Source: an uncultured Lachnospiraceae bacterium
Lineage (GTDB): Bacteria > Bacillota > Clostridia > Lachnospirales > Lachnospiraceae
Assembly: GCA_934339135.1 (NCBI GenBank)
Contig: CAKRHP010000008.1
Coordinates: forward strand, 84,593-148,592
DNA length: 64,000 nucleotides
Reading direction: 5' to 3'
The notes beneath the pieces are model-generated. The model had not been told where the DNA came from, made no database searches, and saw only the letters and a list, made by a program, of their open reading frames with translations. Positions 36,564-44,575 of this stretch are shown one piece after another. A program made the position numbers and the translations under genes. Numbering within the stretch: position 1 is the first letter of the stretch; each line of letters starts with the position of its first letter.

Positions 36564-37469
36564 TTATTTGTTTGTGCTGTCTGCATCTATTACGGACTGG
36601 ATCTGTTTCATCAGAGTATCGTAGTTGTCCTTATTATCAATGCCACCGAGCATAGGATCGCCTACAATATTGCCATTTCTGTCAACGAGTATCGTTGTTG
36701 GAAATGCCATGATCTCTGAGGCATATTTTCCGGCGGCGGAGGAGGAGTCAATGGAAAGGTTGCGGTATCTGGCTCCCTGGCTTTTGAGGATAGAGGCAGC
36801 GTCTTTCATGGCAGTCTTGTTTTCGTCGAAGGTTTCGGTGTTGATGCCGATCACTTCGCCACCCTTTGATCTGATCGCATCGTTTAATTCGTTAAGCTTA
36901 GACAGCTCAGCGACACAGGGCTTGCAGCCGGTAAACCAGAAATTGACGACAGTCACAGCGTTACCGGAAAACAGACTTTCATCAACCGGATTACCGTCGA
37001 AATCCTTACCGGAAAAATTCCTGAATGGAGAGGAGTCTTTGGAACTGTCTTTCTGGCTGCTATTGTCAGATGATGTATTTTTCTTCTCGATTTCTGCTAT
37101 CTGTTTTTCGATTTTTCGTATCTCTTTGATATCATTTGTGAGCGTTTTTAACTCATCATCGGTAAAGGAATCCTTGTTTGCTTTTACGGTATCTGCAAGA
37201 TAATCAGCATAATCACCGCTTGGATCAGCATCCCCTTTATTCATCATACCAAACGCCTTGTTCCATGCATCTGCGTGATCTGCAAAAAACTGGTTCTCCT
37301 GCTGATATAAATCATCCAGCCGGGAATTGGACTTATCTGATGTTTGGGTGCCGGCTTCGGTCTGGGTGTCCATAGAACCGGAGGTGGAAGATTGTTTTGT
37401 GCTGCATGCGGTAAGTGATAATACTATGCAGAGTGTAAAAATAGAAATAAAGGTTACTTTTGTTTTCAT
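36564..37469 (-). CDS. TlpA/ResA-like thioredoxin-fold lipoprotein
   Basis: 301-residue exported redox protein. The signal peptide ends in a lipobox (VLSLTACSTK). A Ser/Thr linker and a helical segment precede the C-terminal thioredoxin fold, which has the active site FTGCKPCVAEL (CxxC) and the cis-Pro region IMAFPTTILVDRNG. It would reduce or oxidise thiols of outside proteins. It is last in a minus-strand operon after the CXXC peptide and the ferredoxin-like membrane protein, which probably supply electrons across the membrane. Confidence 0.85.
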   Translation of the reverse strand: MKTKVTFISIFTLCIVLSLTACSTKQSSTSGSMDTQTEAGTQTSDKSNSRLDDLYQQENQFFADHADAWNKAFGMMNKGDADPSGDYADYLADTVKANKDSFTDDELKTLTNDIKEIRKIEKQIAEIEKKNTSSDNSSQKDSSKDSSPFRNFSGKDFDGNPVDESLFSGNAVTVVNFWFTGCKPCVAELSKLNELNDAIRSKGGEVIGINTETFDENKTAMKDAASILKSQGARYRNLSIDSSSAAGKYASEIMAFPTTILVDRNGNIVGDPMLGGIDNKDNYDTLMKQIQSVIDADSTNK

Positions 37470-37509
37470 GAGTTATGACTCCTTTCAATCATTGTAATAC
37501 GTGCATTGG

Positions 37510-38397
37510 TTACCGGTTGTCTTTCTTTTGACAAGAGGTTCCCAGAAACTGATAGTGGATCGCATCCTTCGGACAGGCCTTTATACAGGCTCCGCAGCGT
37601 ATGCATTCCGGATGATCCGGTGTCCTGCACACATCGACATCCATCTTACATGATTCAGAACATTGACGGCATCCGACACATTTGCTGTTATCCACGGATA
37701 TATTCAGAAAGCTGATCTTATTAAATAATGAGTAGATCGCACCGAGAGGACAGATCCATTTACAAAAGGGTCTGTAAAATAAAATACTAAGCACAACCAC
37801 TGAAATTAAAATAATACATTTAAAAGAAAAAAGCTTTCCAAGTGCAGAGCGGATAGCGGCATTGCCAAGTGAGAGTGGTATCGCACCCTCCAAGACTCCC
37901 TGTGGGCAGATATATTTGCAGAAGAACGGGTCACCCATTCCTATAGAATTCGTTACAAGCAATGGTAAAAGTATAACGAAAACAATAAGAATAAGATATT
38001 TCAGGTATCTGAGCGGTTTCAGTCCGGCTGTGGAAAATTTTTTTCCGGGAATTTTATGAAGTAAATCCTGAAACCATCCAAATGGGCACAGAAAGCCACA
38101 TATAAATCTGCCAAGCGTCACACCGAGCAAAATAAAGAATCCGGTTATGTAATATGAAAACCTGAATCCGGATGATCCGACAACCGCCTGAAAGGCACCG
38201 ATTGGGCATGCGCCTGTTGCGGCTGGACAGGAATAGCAGTTCAAGCCGGGTACACATACTGTTTTTGCATTGCCCTGATATATTTTTCCCTGAAATAAAT
38301 TGGGAATATGGATATTGGTCAGCAGTGTCGCTGCTGCCTGTATCCAACCGCGTATTCCGGCTGTTTTTTTTGATAATATTGTTTTTTTCTTATCCAA
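37510..38397 (-). CDS. NapH/YccM-like membrane 4Fe-4S protein
   Basis: 295-residue polytopic protein with four or five spans. It ends with two 4Fe-4S clusters: CVGCRQCSESCKMDVDVC and CIRCGACIKACPKD. Additional cysteines near the membrane (NCYSCPAATGACPIGAF, CKYICPQGVLEGAI) match the NapH/CcoG-like group. It probably passes electrons from cytoplasmic ferredoxin to the outside TlpA-like protein 40 bases downstream. The start is TTG and lies eight bases inside the preceding small gene. Confidence 0.85.
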   Translation of the reverse strand: MDKKKTILSKKTAGIRGWIQAAATLLTNIHIPNLFQGKIYQGNAKTVCVPGLNCYSCPAATGACPIGAFQAVVGSSGFRFSYYITGFFILLGVTLGRFICGFLCPFGWFQDLLHKIPGKKFSTAGLKPLRYLKYLILIVFVILLPLLVTNSIGMGDPFFCKYICPQGVLEGAIPLSLGNAAIRSALGKLFSFKCIILISVVVLSILFYRPFCKWICPLGAIYSLFNKISFLNISVDNSKCVGCRQCSESCKMDVDVCRTPDHPECIRCGACIKACPKDAIHYQFLGTSCQKKDNR

Positions 38398-38530
38398 TTC
38401 CTACACACTCCAGACATATTTTAATTGCTTTTCCAAGTACGACCGCTGCTTCTCCCCTGACTGCACCGTAGCTCATCATAGTGATCCCTGAGATGAGCAG
38501 AACAATCTGACATGTTTTTTTGCATTTCAA
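38390..38530 (-). CDS. 46-residue CXXC membrane protein (CD1871A-like)
   Basis: Short gene at the head of the redox operon. The product has a hydrophobic core (QIVLLISGITMMSYGAV), then RGEAAVVLGKAIKICLECVG with a CxxC pair near the C-terminus; two more cysteines lie at residues 3 and 7. From memory this matches the family annotated as CD1871A CXXC motif-containing protein, which sits beside ferredoxin-like and TlpA-like genes in Clostridia. The start is TTG, behind AAAGGAG. The end overlaps the NapH-like start by eight bases in another frame. Confidence 0.75.
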   Translation of the reverse strand: MKCKKTCQIVLLISGITMMSYGAVRGEAAVVLGKAIKICLECVGIG

Positions 38531-38560
38531 GATAATGATGCTCCTTTTTTTGTTGTATTA

Positions 38561-38589
38561 TTGACCAGCTGACTTTGGCATTATACAAT
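38561..38589 (+). promoter_or_regulatory. Promoter of the two-component operon with overlapping dyad
   Basis: TTGACC and TACAAT are separated by 17 bases. The -10 is the left arm of a dyad, TACAAT-ATAC-ATTGTA (38584-38599), a possible operator. The redox operon starts divergently just upstream; on that strand a TATAAT lies at 38585-38580 without a clear -35. Confidence 0.55.
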
Positions 38590-38629
38590 ATACATTGTAA
38601 AATTATTGTTAAGAAGAAAGGTGTATATT

Positions 38630-39310
38630 TTGAGATTATTAATTGTTGAGGATGAGAAACAAATATGTGATATGGTTGCAAAAAGCCTGTACCACGCCGG
38701 ATATGAGGTGGATACCTGTTATGATGGGGGAGATGCCCTTGAGTGTATACTGTCGGAGGATTATGACCTGATCGTTTTGGATCTGAATCTGCCCGGGATG
38801 GATGGAATGGAGATCCTAAAGGAGCTTCGGAAGGAAAATGACGAGACAAAGGTTCTTATATTATCAGCAAGAGGACAGATTGTGGATAAGGTGGAAGGAC
38901 TGGATGCGGGAGCAAATGATTACATGGAAAAACCATTTCATCTACAGGAGCTTGAGGCGCGTATCCGAAGTCTGACCAGAAGGCAGTTTGTGCAGAAAAA
39001 TATATGTCTGGAAAGTGGAGAAATAAAGTTTGATACGATACGGCGTGAGGCGTATGCAAAAGAAAAAAAGGTTCCATTGACAAGAAAAGAAAATGGTATT
39101 CTGGAATATTTACTTCTCAATCAGGGAAGGCCGGTCAGCCAGGAGGAACTCATAGAGCATGTCTGGGATGCTTCGGCAGACAGCTTCAGCGGAGCCATCA
39201 GAGTGCATATGTCTTCCCTCAGAAGAAAGCTTAAGGCGGAACTGGGTTATGACCCCTTGATCAACAAGGTAGGAGAGGGATATAAAATACGGGAGGAATC
39301 GGAACGATGA
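38630..39310 (+). CDS. OmpR/PhoB-family response regulator
   Basis: 226-residue regulator. The receiver domain has acidic residues in LLIVEDEKQIC, the phosphoacceptor Asp in LIVLDLNLPGMDG and the conserved Lys in GANDYMEKPFHLQEL. The winged-helix output domain follows from about residue 130 (VPLTRKENGILEYLLLNQG, GAIRVHMSSLRRKLKAELG). I chose TTG 38630, behind AAGAAAGGTG, because RLLIVEDE should start the receiver. It overlaps the histidine kinase gene by four bases. A role in controlling the divergent redox operon is inference. Confidence 0.92.
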   Translation: MRLLIVEDEKQICDMVAKSLYHAGYEVDTCYDGGDALECILSEDYDLIVLDLNLPGMDGMEILKELRKENDETKVLILSARGQIVDKVEGLDAGANDYMEKPFHLQELEARIRSLTRRQFVQKNICLESGEIKFDTIRREAYAKEKKVPLTRKENGILEYLLLNQGRPVSQEELIEHVWDASADSFSGAIRVHMSSLRRKLKAELGYDPLINKVGEGYKIREESER

Positions 39311-40449
39311 AAAGAATGTCGCTGCAGTGGAGGCTTACATGCATCACTACATTGTGTATTGCAGTGATATGTGGATGCCTGACAATGTTTGTTTACAAAA
39401 ACGGTGTACATTATATTGATTCCCTGCAGGGAACGGTTGAATCCCAGGGGGATGATAAAGGGGACAATGCGGATGAAATCTATATCAGCATTCCGGATGA
39501 TAAGTGGGATGAGTTTGCAAATGAATTTTCTGTTCAGGTGTACAATAATAAGGCAGACTACAAAAGAAACAGCTTGATAATCTCGATTTTGCTGGCTCTT
39601 TTTGGAGGAGTTGCGACTTATTTCATAAGTGGGCATGCTCTCAGACCAATTGGTGAGTTCTCCGACAAAATAGAAGAGGTGCAGGCTCAAAATCTGTCTG
39701 ATTCCCGAATGGAGGAAAATAATGTTAAAGAATTGAACCAGCTTAGCATTTCATATAATAAGATGCTGGAACGCTTATCAGATGCATTTGAAATACAGAG
39801 GCAGTTTACGGCAAATGCAGCACATGAGCTTCGTACGCCATTAACATTAATGCAGGTACAGCTGGATCTATACAATTCTTCCGGGCATCCGGGAAATGAT
39901 GAAGACACATTACAGACGATCAAGATGGTTGCAGAACAGAGCGACAGATTAAACAAGATGGTAAAGACACTTCTTGATATGAGTGAGCTTCAGACGGTGG
40001 GAAGGGATGACAAAATTATGATCGCTGCCGTTGTGGAAGAAGTTTTGGTGGACTTGGAACCTCTTGCACAGGAAAAGAATATAAGGCTCATTGGAAAATG
40101 TGGGGATATTACGATGATGGGAAGTGATATTCTGATTTACCGGCTCGTATACAATCTGGTTGAGAATGCCATAAAATATAATCATTTGGGCGGTCAGGTC
40201 ACAGTCACTGTATGCCGGAAGGAAGAGCATGTTTATTTATCGGTAGAGGATACGGGAAGTGGAATACCGGAGGAACTTAAGGAGAGGGTGTTTGAACCAT
40301 TCTTTCGCGTGGATAAATCCCGAAGCCGTGAGCTTGGTGGTGTAGGACTGGGACTTGCCCTTGTTCGAGAAATTGTGCGGGTACATGATGGAAGGATTGC
40401 CATTAAGTCAAAGCCGGCAGGAGGAACGATTTTTGAGGTGATATTATGA
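39307..40449 (+). CDS. Sensor histidine kinase
   Basis: 380-residue membrane kinase. Two spans (about 10-30 and 83-102) enclose a short outside sensor of about 50 residues, followed by a HAMP-like linker. The H-box is FTANAAHELRTPLTLMQVQL, the N-box LVENAIKYN, and G-boxes are VEDTGSGIPEE and GVGLGLALVREI. It pairs with the regulator just upstream. The gene overlaps the sugar-kinase start by four bases, an unusual coupling. Confidence 0.92.
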   Translation: MKRMSLQWRLTCITTLCIAVICGCLTMFVYKNGVHYIDSLQGTVESQGDDKGDNADEIYISIPDDKWDEFANEFSVQVYNNKADYKRNSLIISILLALFGGVATYFISGHALRPIGEFSDKIEEVQAQNLSDSRMEENNVKELNQLSISYNKMLERLSDAFEIQRQFTANAAHELRTPLTLMQVQLDLYNSSGHPGNDEDTLQTIKMVAEQSDRLNKMVKTLLDMSELQTVGRDDKIMIAAVVEEVLVDLEPLAQEKNIRLIGKCGDITMMGSDILIYRLVYNLVENAIKYNHLGGQVTVTVCRKEEHVYLSVEDTGSGIPEELKERVFEPFFRVDKSRSRELGGVGLGLALVREIVRVHDGRIAIKSKPAGGTIFEVIL

Positions 40450-41249
40450 ATAAAATTAAGCTGACGGCACTTCCCTGTATATGTGCAGATGTTTTTTACG
40501 GTACGGACATGATCAGACCGGGAGGAGAAGCACTGAATTTCGCTGCTCATGCCTCGCACTTTAAGAATGTAGATGTTACGCTTCTGGGGATTGTCGGCAA
40601 AGATAAATATGCAGAAGTGATCATGGATTCCATAGAAACGCTTGCTCTTGATAAAGATCATATACGCATTGATTCAAGATATCCGACTGCCAATAACATG
40701 ACTTACCTTACAGAATCAGGCGACAGGTATTATAAAGATGATTCCTGGAACGGACAGATTCTCGATAACATCGTACTCAATGATAACGAAATCAAAATCT
40801 TATCAGAATCCGATGTGGTCTTTGTTCATTTTCTGGCCTCGTGTTTTTCACAGATCATTGAACTGAAAAAAACATCTGACTTTAAACTTGCGGTAGATTT
40901 TGATGTATATAGAGATTTTGCAGATATGGAACGGCTTGCCCCGTATGTTGATTTCTTTATGATAAGCGGCTCGGAAGAACTCCTGCCGAAATTCAGAAAG
41001 TTATCGGACAAATACCGTTGCCTGTTTAATATATCGCTTGCAGAGCGCGGAAGCGTTACATACTTTCATGGACAGGAATTCAGGGTACAGGCGGTGGAAG
41101 TTGAGAGTATCATTGACACGACAGGCTGCGGCGACAGCTATCACGCCGGATTTGTCTGTTCATATATGCTTGAAAATGATATTGAAAAAGCGATGGAAAC
41201 AGGCTCCAAAATAGCAGCAGAAACATTAAAGCATTATGGTGGATTCTGA
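40446..41249 (+). CDS. PfkB-family sugar kinase (fructoselysine 6-kinase-like)
   Basis: 267-residue ribokinase-fold kinase. The N-terminal substrate region is RPGGEALNFAAHASHFKNVD, and the C-terminal anion-hole and catalytic Asp lie in DTTGCGDSYHAGFVCSYML. The overall pattern is close to FrlD fructoselysine 6-kinases, but none of the usual Frl partner genes is here, so substrate is open. It overlaps the histidine kinase stop as ATGA. Confidence 0.8.
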   Translation: MNKIKLTALPCICADVFYGTDMIRPGGEALNFAAHASHFKNVDVTLLGIVGKDKYAEVIMDSIETLALDKDHIRIDSRYPTANNMTYLTESGDRYYKDDSWNGQILDNIVLNDNEIKILSESDVVFVHFLASCFSQIIELKKTSDFKLAVDFDVYRDFADMERLAPYVDFFMISGSEELLPKFRKLSDKYRCLFNISLAERGSVTYFHGQEFRVQAVEVESIIDTTGCGDSYHAGFVCSYMLENDIEKAMETGSKIAAETLKHYGGF

Positions 41250-41300
41250 TCAGGAAAAGCCTGATATCTCCATAGCCTAGCACTTTTTAAGATTATTTTG

Positions 41301-41329
41301 TTGATTTTTTGGATAGGCAATAATATAAT
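41301..41329 (+). promoter_or_regulatory. SigA promoter upstream of the small HTH gene
   Basis: TTGATT and TATAAT separated by 17 bases, 28 bases before the gene start. Confidence 0.65.
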
Positions 41330-41357
41330 GAAATAAATAGATATAGAGGTAAAAAAG

Positions 41358-41564
41358 ATGTTGAAATATAAAATAGATGTGTTGGAGACACTGAAAGAGA
41401 GCGGATATAATAGTACAAGAATATTGAAAGAAAATTTGATAAGCCAGTCTGCAATGCAGAAAATACGAAAAAACGAGATGGTTGGGATAAAAACATTAGA
41501 AAAGCTATGTGAACTGTTGGATATGCAACCGGGAAATATAATAAAATATGTAGAAAATAAATAA
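41358..41564 (+). CDS. Small Xre/Cro-type HTH protein, 68 residues
   Basis: Compact DNA-binding protein consisting only of a helix-turn-helix domain: VLETLKESGYNSTRILKENL, then the recognition segment ISQSAMQKIRKNEMVGIKTLEKLCELLDMQPG. It resembles the Cro/C1-type regulators annotated as XRE or YozG-like. It has its own promoter. No target or partner is evident; the toxin-antitoxin pair downstream starts 56 bases later. Confidence 0.8.
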   Translation: MLKYKIDVLETLKESGYNSTRILKENLISQSAMQKIRKNEMVGIKTLEKLCELLDMQPGNIIKYVENK

Positions 41565-41619
41565 ACTAAAAAAAGATTATGATCATATTGTAAAAAGGAA
41601 ATAGAAAGGGGAGAAAGCT

Positions 41620-41832
41620 ATGAGTAACAAAGAAAGAGCCATTCAGTTATTGGATTCTGTTCCGGATTATAAAATGGGGTATGTTTTGGCATATATTCAG
41701 GGAATAACAGCAGACGAAGAGGCTGATGATATTTTTTGCCAAAAGATGGTAGAAGATTATAAGAATGCCCCGGAAGAGGAAAAAGAAGATGTTCCGCTTG
41801 AAGAGTGTTTGAAAGAATGGGGGATTGATTGA
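41620..41832 (+). CDS. Putative antitoxin, 70 residues
   Basis: Small acidic protein with an N-terminal helical region (SNKERAIQLLDSVPDYKMGYVLAYIQG) that is common in antitoxins of Clostridial RelE/ParE modules, followed by a Glu-rich tail. In the window text the first part is SNKERAIQLLDSVPDYK and the second MGYVLAYIQG. The stop overlaps the toxin start as TGATG, the usual layout for a type II pair. A GGGGAG ribosome site precedes it. Confidence 0.75.
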   Translation: MSNKERAIQLLDSVPDYKMGYVLAYIQGITADEEADDIFCQKMVEDYKNAPEEEKEDVPLEECLKEWGID

Positions 41833-42083
41833 TGTATAAAATAATCATCAAAAAGAAAGCAAAAAAGTTTATTGATAAACTCCCTAAGAACGAAAAAATA
41901 CGAATTGTTAAGGCTATTTCGGTATTACCCAATGGTGAGGATATTAAGAAATTAAAGGGACATAATGATTTATTGCGGTTACGTGTTGGAGACTATCGAA
42001 TCATTTACACTGTAGATCATGGTGAGTTGATAGTATATGTTATTGATGTAGGAAACAGGGGAGAAATATATAATAAGTATTGA
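41832..42083 (+). CDS. RelE/ParE-superfamily toxin
   Basis: 83-residue basic protein with the RelE/ParE fold pattern: YKIIIKKKAKKFIDKLPKNE, then the typical C-terminal LLRLRVGDYRIIYTVDHGEL and YVIDVGNRGEIY. It would cleave mRNA on the ribosome (RelE-type) or poison gyrase (ParE-type); the LRVGDYRIIY segment is found in both. It is paired with the antitoxin one base upstream. I use ATG 41832; a TTG three bases earlier is possible. Confidence 0.85.
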   Translation: MYKIIIKKKAKKFIDKLPKNEKIRIVKAISVLPNGEDIKKLKGHNDLLRLRVGDYRIIYTVDHGELIVYVIDVGNRGEIYNKY

Positions 42084-42164
42084 AATTATAGTTGTCATTA
42101 TATTAATATGGTGGCAGCTTTTTTATTATTTCAAAAAGAAAGGATTTAAAATAGGAAAATCGAA

Positions 42165-43085
42165 ATGAAAATTGATAGAATACTTGGGATAATTATTTAT
42201 CTTTTAAATCATGACAGGGTTTCGGCTAAAACATTAGCTGAAAAATATCATGTATCTGTCAGGACAATTCAGCGGGATATGGTAAATATTACATCTTCCG
42301 GCATACCGATATATTCGGATAGTGGAAAAAACGGTGGATATTCTATTTTACCCACATATAAATTGAAAAATACAAATATTAAAAATGATGAACAACAGAT
42401 GATTATTAAAGCATTAGAAAGTTTGTCAACTTCATATACGAATCATACATTAGATTCCATTATTGAAAAATATAACTCCATTATTGGCAAGGAAGGTGGA
42501 CAAAGGATTTTTTGGGATTTTGGTGTAACAAAAGAGAATCAACAGGTTCAAAATGTTAATAAAATATTGGAACGTGCGATAGCAGAGAAGAAATACATTT
42601 CTTTTCATTATAGAAATGCCGGCGGAAAAGAATCTGATCTGACAGTGGAACCTTTAGCAATACATTATAAATGGTATGCATGGTATCTATTTGCGTATAA
42701 TGACGAAAAGAAGCAATACTATACTTATAAGGTTGCAAGAATGAGAGATGTTGAAATGTTAAACAGAAAATCCATAATTGATCATGGAGACATCGAAAGT
42801 CATATGAAAGAAAGTGAACAAAATTATTATAAAACATGTATAAATATAGAAGTGCATTTTAAAGAACAGGAAAGCAGTTTAATACAGGAATATTTTCCGG
42901 ATTGCCAAATAGAGAAGATGAAAGATGGAATCTGCAGAATATTTATTGGTGTACCGGCGAAGGAACGTTTATGGAAAGCCCTTTTATTAAGCTTTGGAGA
43001 TCGTGTGAAAGTAGTAGCTCCAGAGGAATACAAAAAAGAATTAATTGATATTGCAGAAAAATTTTTATCTAATTACGACAGCTAG
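42165..43085 (+). CDS. YafY-type HTH/WYL transcriptional regulator
   Basis: 306-residue regulator. The N-terminal HTH_11 domain is IIIYLLNHDRVSAKTLAEKY with SVRTIQRDMVNITSSG. The middle WYL domain has the ISFHYRNAGGKES strand and the ligand-binding triad region YKWYAWYLFAYND; a C-terminal domain (WCX-like) closes the protein. Base composition is more AT-rich than the core genes. A palindromic site overlaps its stop codon, just ahead of the MFS gene, and a similar half-site lies ahead of this gene at 42089-42100, suggesting self-control and control of the transporter. Confidence 0.87.
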   Translation: MKIDRILGIIIYLLNHDRVSAKTLAEKYHVSVRTIQRDMVNITSSGIPIYSDSGKNGGYSILPTYKLKNTNIKNDEQQMIIKALESLSTSYTNHTLDSIIEKYNSIIGKEGGQRIFWDFGVTKENQQVQNVNKILERAIAEKKYISFHYRNAGGKESDLTVEPLAIHYKWYAWYLFAYNDEKKQYYTYKVARMRDVEMLNRKSIIDHGDIESHMKESEQNYYKTCINIEVHFKEQESSLIQEYFPDCQIEKMKDGICRIFIGVPAKERLWKALLLSFGDRVKVVAPEEYKKELIDIAEKFLSNYDS

Positions 43086-43095
43086 TTGTCGTAAT
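43072..43095 (+). promoter_or_regulatory. Candidate operator palindrome for the WYL regulator
   Basis: ATTACGACA and TGTCGTAAT form a perfect nine-base inverted repeat with a six-base centre. It spans the regulator stop codon and ends seven bases before TATAAT (43103-43108), the likely -10 of the MFS gene. Bound regulator would block that promoter. Confidence 0.6.
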
Positions 43096-43154
43096 GAAAT
43101 GTTATAATGAGCCCCGGAACTTTTGAAACAGGCGAAAGAGGGGAAAATCGATTT

Positions 43155-44447
43155 ATGAAAAGAACGGAAAATAAGATGTATAATTTTATGCTCTTTTTTA
43201 TTAGTCAGACAATATCAGAATTAGGAACTTCTATGACCGGATTTGCAACTGTTATTTGGATGTATTCCAACAGTGGACAGGTGATGTCGTCATCTTTACT
43301 GGCAATCTGTAGTACGGTTCCTTATTTAACAGTAAGTCTTTTTGGGGGAGCGGTTGTTGATAAAACGAATAAGAAAAAAATTATGCTTATTTGTGATTCG
43401 ATTGCTGCAGTGGGGTCTGTAATCCTCCTGAGCTGTTATATTTTGGGATATTTACAGTTATGGGTATTATGTCTGGTAAATGTAATCAATGGATTTATGA
43501 ATGCATTTCAAAACCCTGCTTCTCAGGTTGCGGTAACCTTATTGGTGGACGAGAAAGACTATGCAAGGATTGGTGGGATTCAATCGACAATGGGAGCAAT
43601 GGTTGGTATATTTCAGCCGATTCTGGCAACCACAATTCTTAATGTATTTGGCTTGCAATGGATTTTGATCGTTGACTTATGCACATTTTTCTTTGCATTT
43701 TTCGTATTATTATTTGTTGTGGAAATACCGGATGAGATCTCTTCGGACAATCAGACATCCTTTTCAGAAATATGGAATGGGTTGAAAGAAGGAATTGACT
43801 TTATAGCTGGCAATCAACCGATTTTGATGCTTCTAATTATGTATTGTATTTTGGAATTTATAGGGGCAATTTCATTTGACAGTATGTGTACACCGCTTCT
43901 TTTGGCGAGAACAAACAACAATGAAATAATCGTGGGAATTGTTTCATCATTTATGGCGATAGGATGCATAGCAGCCAGTGTGTTATTGTCGATCATAAGG
44001 CAGTCTTCAAAAAAGTTACCACTAATGTATCTGGGCAGTTATCTGTGCTTACTTGGCATTACGCTGTTTGGAATGGGGAGAAATCTTGTATGGTGGTGTA
44101 TCGTCGTATTTATTGGCTGTTTCGGAAGTCCGATATATCATACATATCAGACAATCATTATAAGAGAAAAGATTGACACTTCTATGCAGGGACGTGTTTT
44201 TTCTTTGCAGGGAATGATCACGCAGGCGTTAACTCCCCTGGGGTTTCTGGGAGGTGGTATACTGGCAGATTATGTTTTCGAACCATTTATGAAGAAGATG
44301 TATTCGAAACGGAACATAATAACTTTTCTGGTTGGCAGGCAAAACGGCTCCGGAATAGGATTAATATTTGTTCTTGCAGGGGTAACAGGGATTATTGTAC
44401 TAACGATCATGAAATGTAATCCTGCTATAAAACAGTTGGATCGGTAA
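43155..44447 (+). CDS. MFS transporter (MFS_3/EntS-like exporter)
   Basis: 430-residue major facilitator with about 12 spans. The early region (FFISQTISELGTSMTGFATV) and the loop GGAVVDKTNKKKIMLICDS, with the basic cytoplasmic motif between spans 2 and 3, match the drug- and siderophore-export group (MefA/EntS). I chose ATG 43155, 11 bases after GAGGGG; an earlier in-frame ATG at 43107 gives a charged, non-conserved leader. It lies behind the WYL regulator and its operator and is probably its target. Confidence 0.82.
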   Translation: MKRTENKMYNFMLFFISQTISELGTSMTGFATVIWMYSNSGQVMSSSLLAICSTVPYLTVSLFGGAVVDKTNKKKIMLICDSIAAVGSVILLSCYILGYLQLWVLCLVNVINGFMNAFQNPASQVAVTLLVDEKDYARIGGIQSTMGAMVGIFQPILATTILNVFGLQWILIVDLCTFFFAFFVLLFVVEIPDEISSDNQTSFSEIWNGLKEGIDFIAGNQPILMLLIMYCILEFIGAISFDSMCTPLLLARTNNNEIIVGIVSSFMAIGCIAASVLLSIIRQSSKKLPLMYLGSYLCLLGITLFGMGRNLVWWCIVVFIGCFGSPIYHTYQTIIIREKIDTSMQGRVFSLQGMITQALTPLGFLGGGILADYVFEPFMKKMYSKRNIITFLVGRQNGSGIGLIFVLAGVTGIIVLTIMKCNPAIKQLDR

Positions 44448-44455
44448 TACAGGAG

Positions 44456-44575
44456 AAGGGGAAAACTATTTACTATGAATTTACAGAGTGCCCGGTGGAA
44501 GAATTTGCAAGGAAATACGATTTGCCGGAGGTGATGCCGGCGAAATTTGCATGGGAGATAAGAGGGGAACATGAC
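44456..44575 (+). pseudogene. Remnant of an L-2-amino-thiazoline-4-carboxylic acid hydrolase-like gene
   Basis: An open stretch without a start codon reads KGKTIYYEFTECPVEEFARK followed by YDLPEVMPA. That matches the C-terminal signature of the thiazoline-carboxylate hydrolase-like family (compare YDYHECGICKLC in the gene at 46798-47403). Everything before is missing, and the frame runs on into the DUF1848 gene. Read as a gene tail left by a deletion. Confidence 0.5.
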
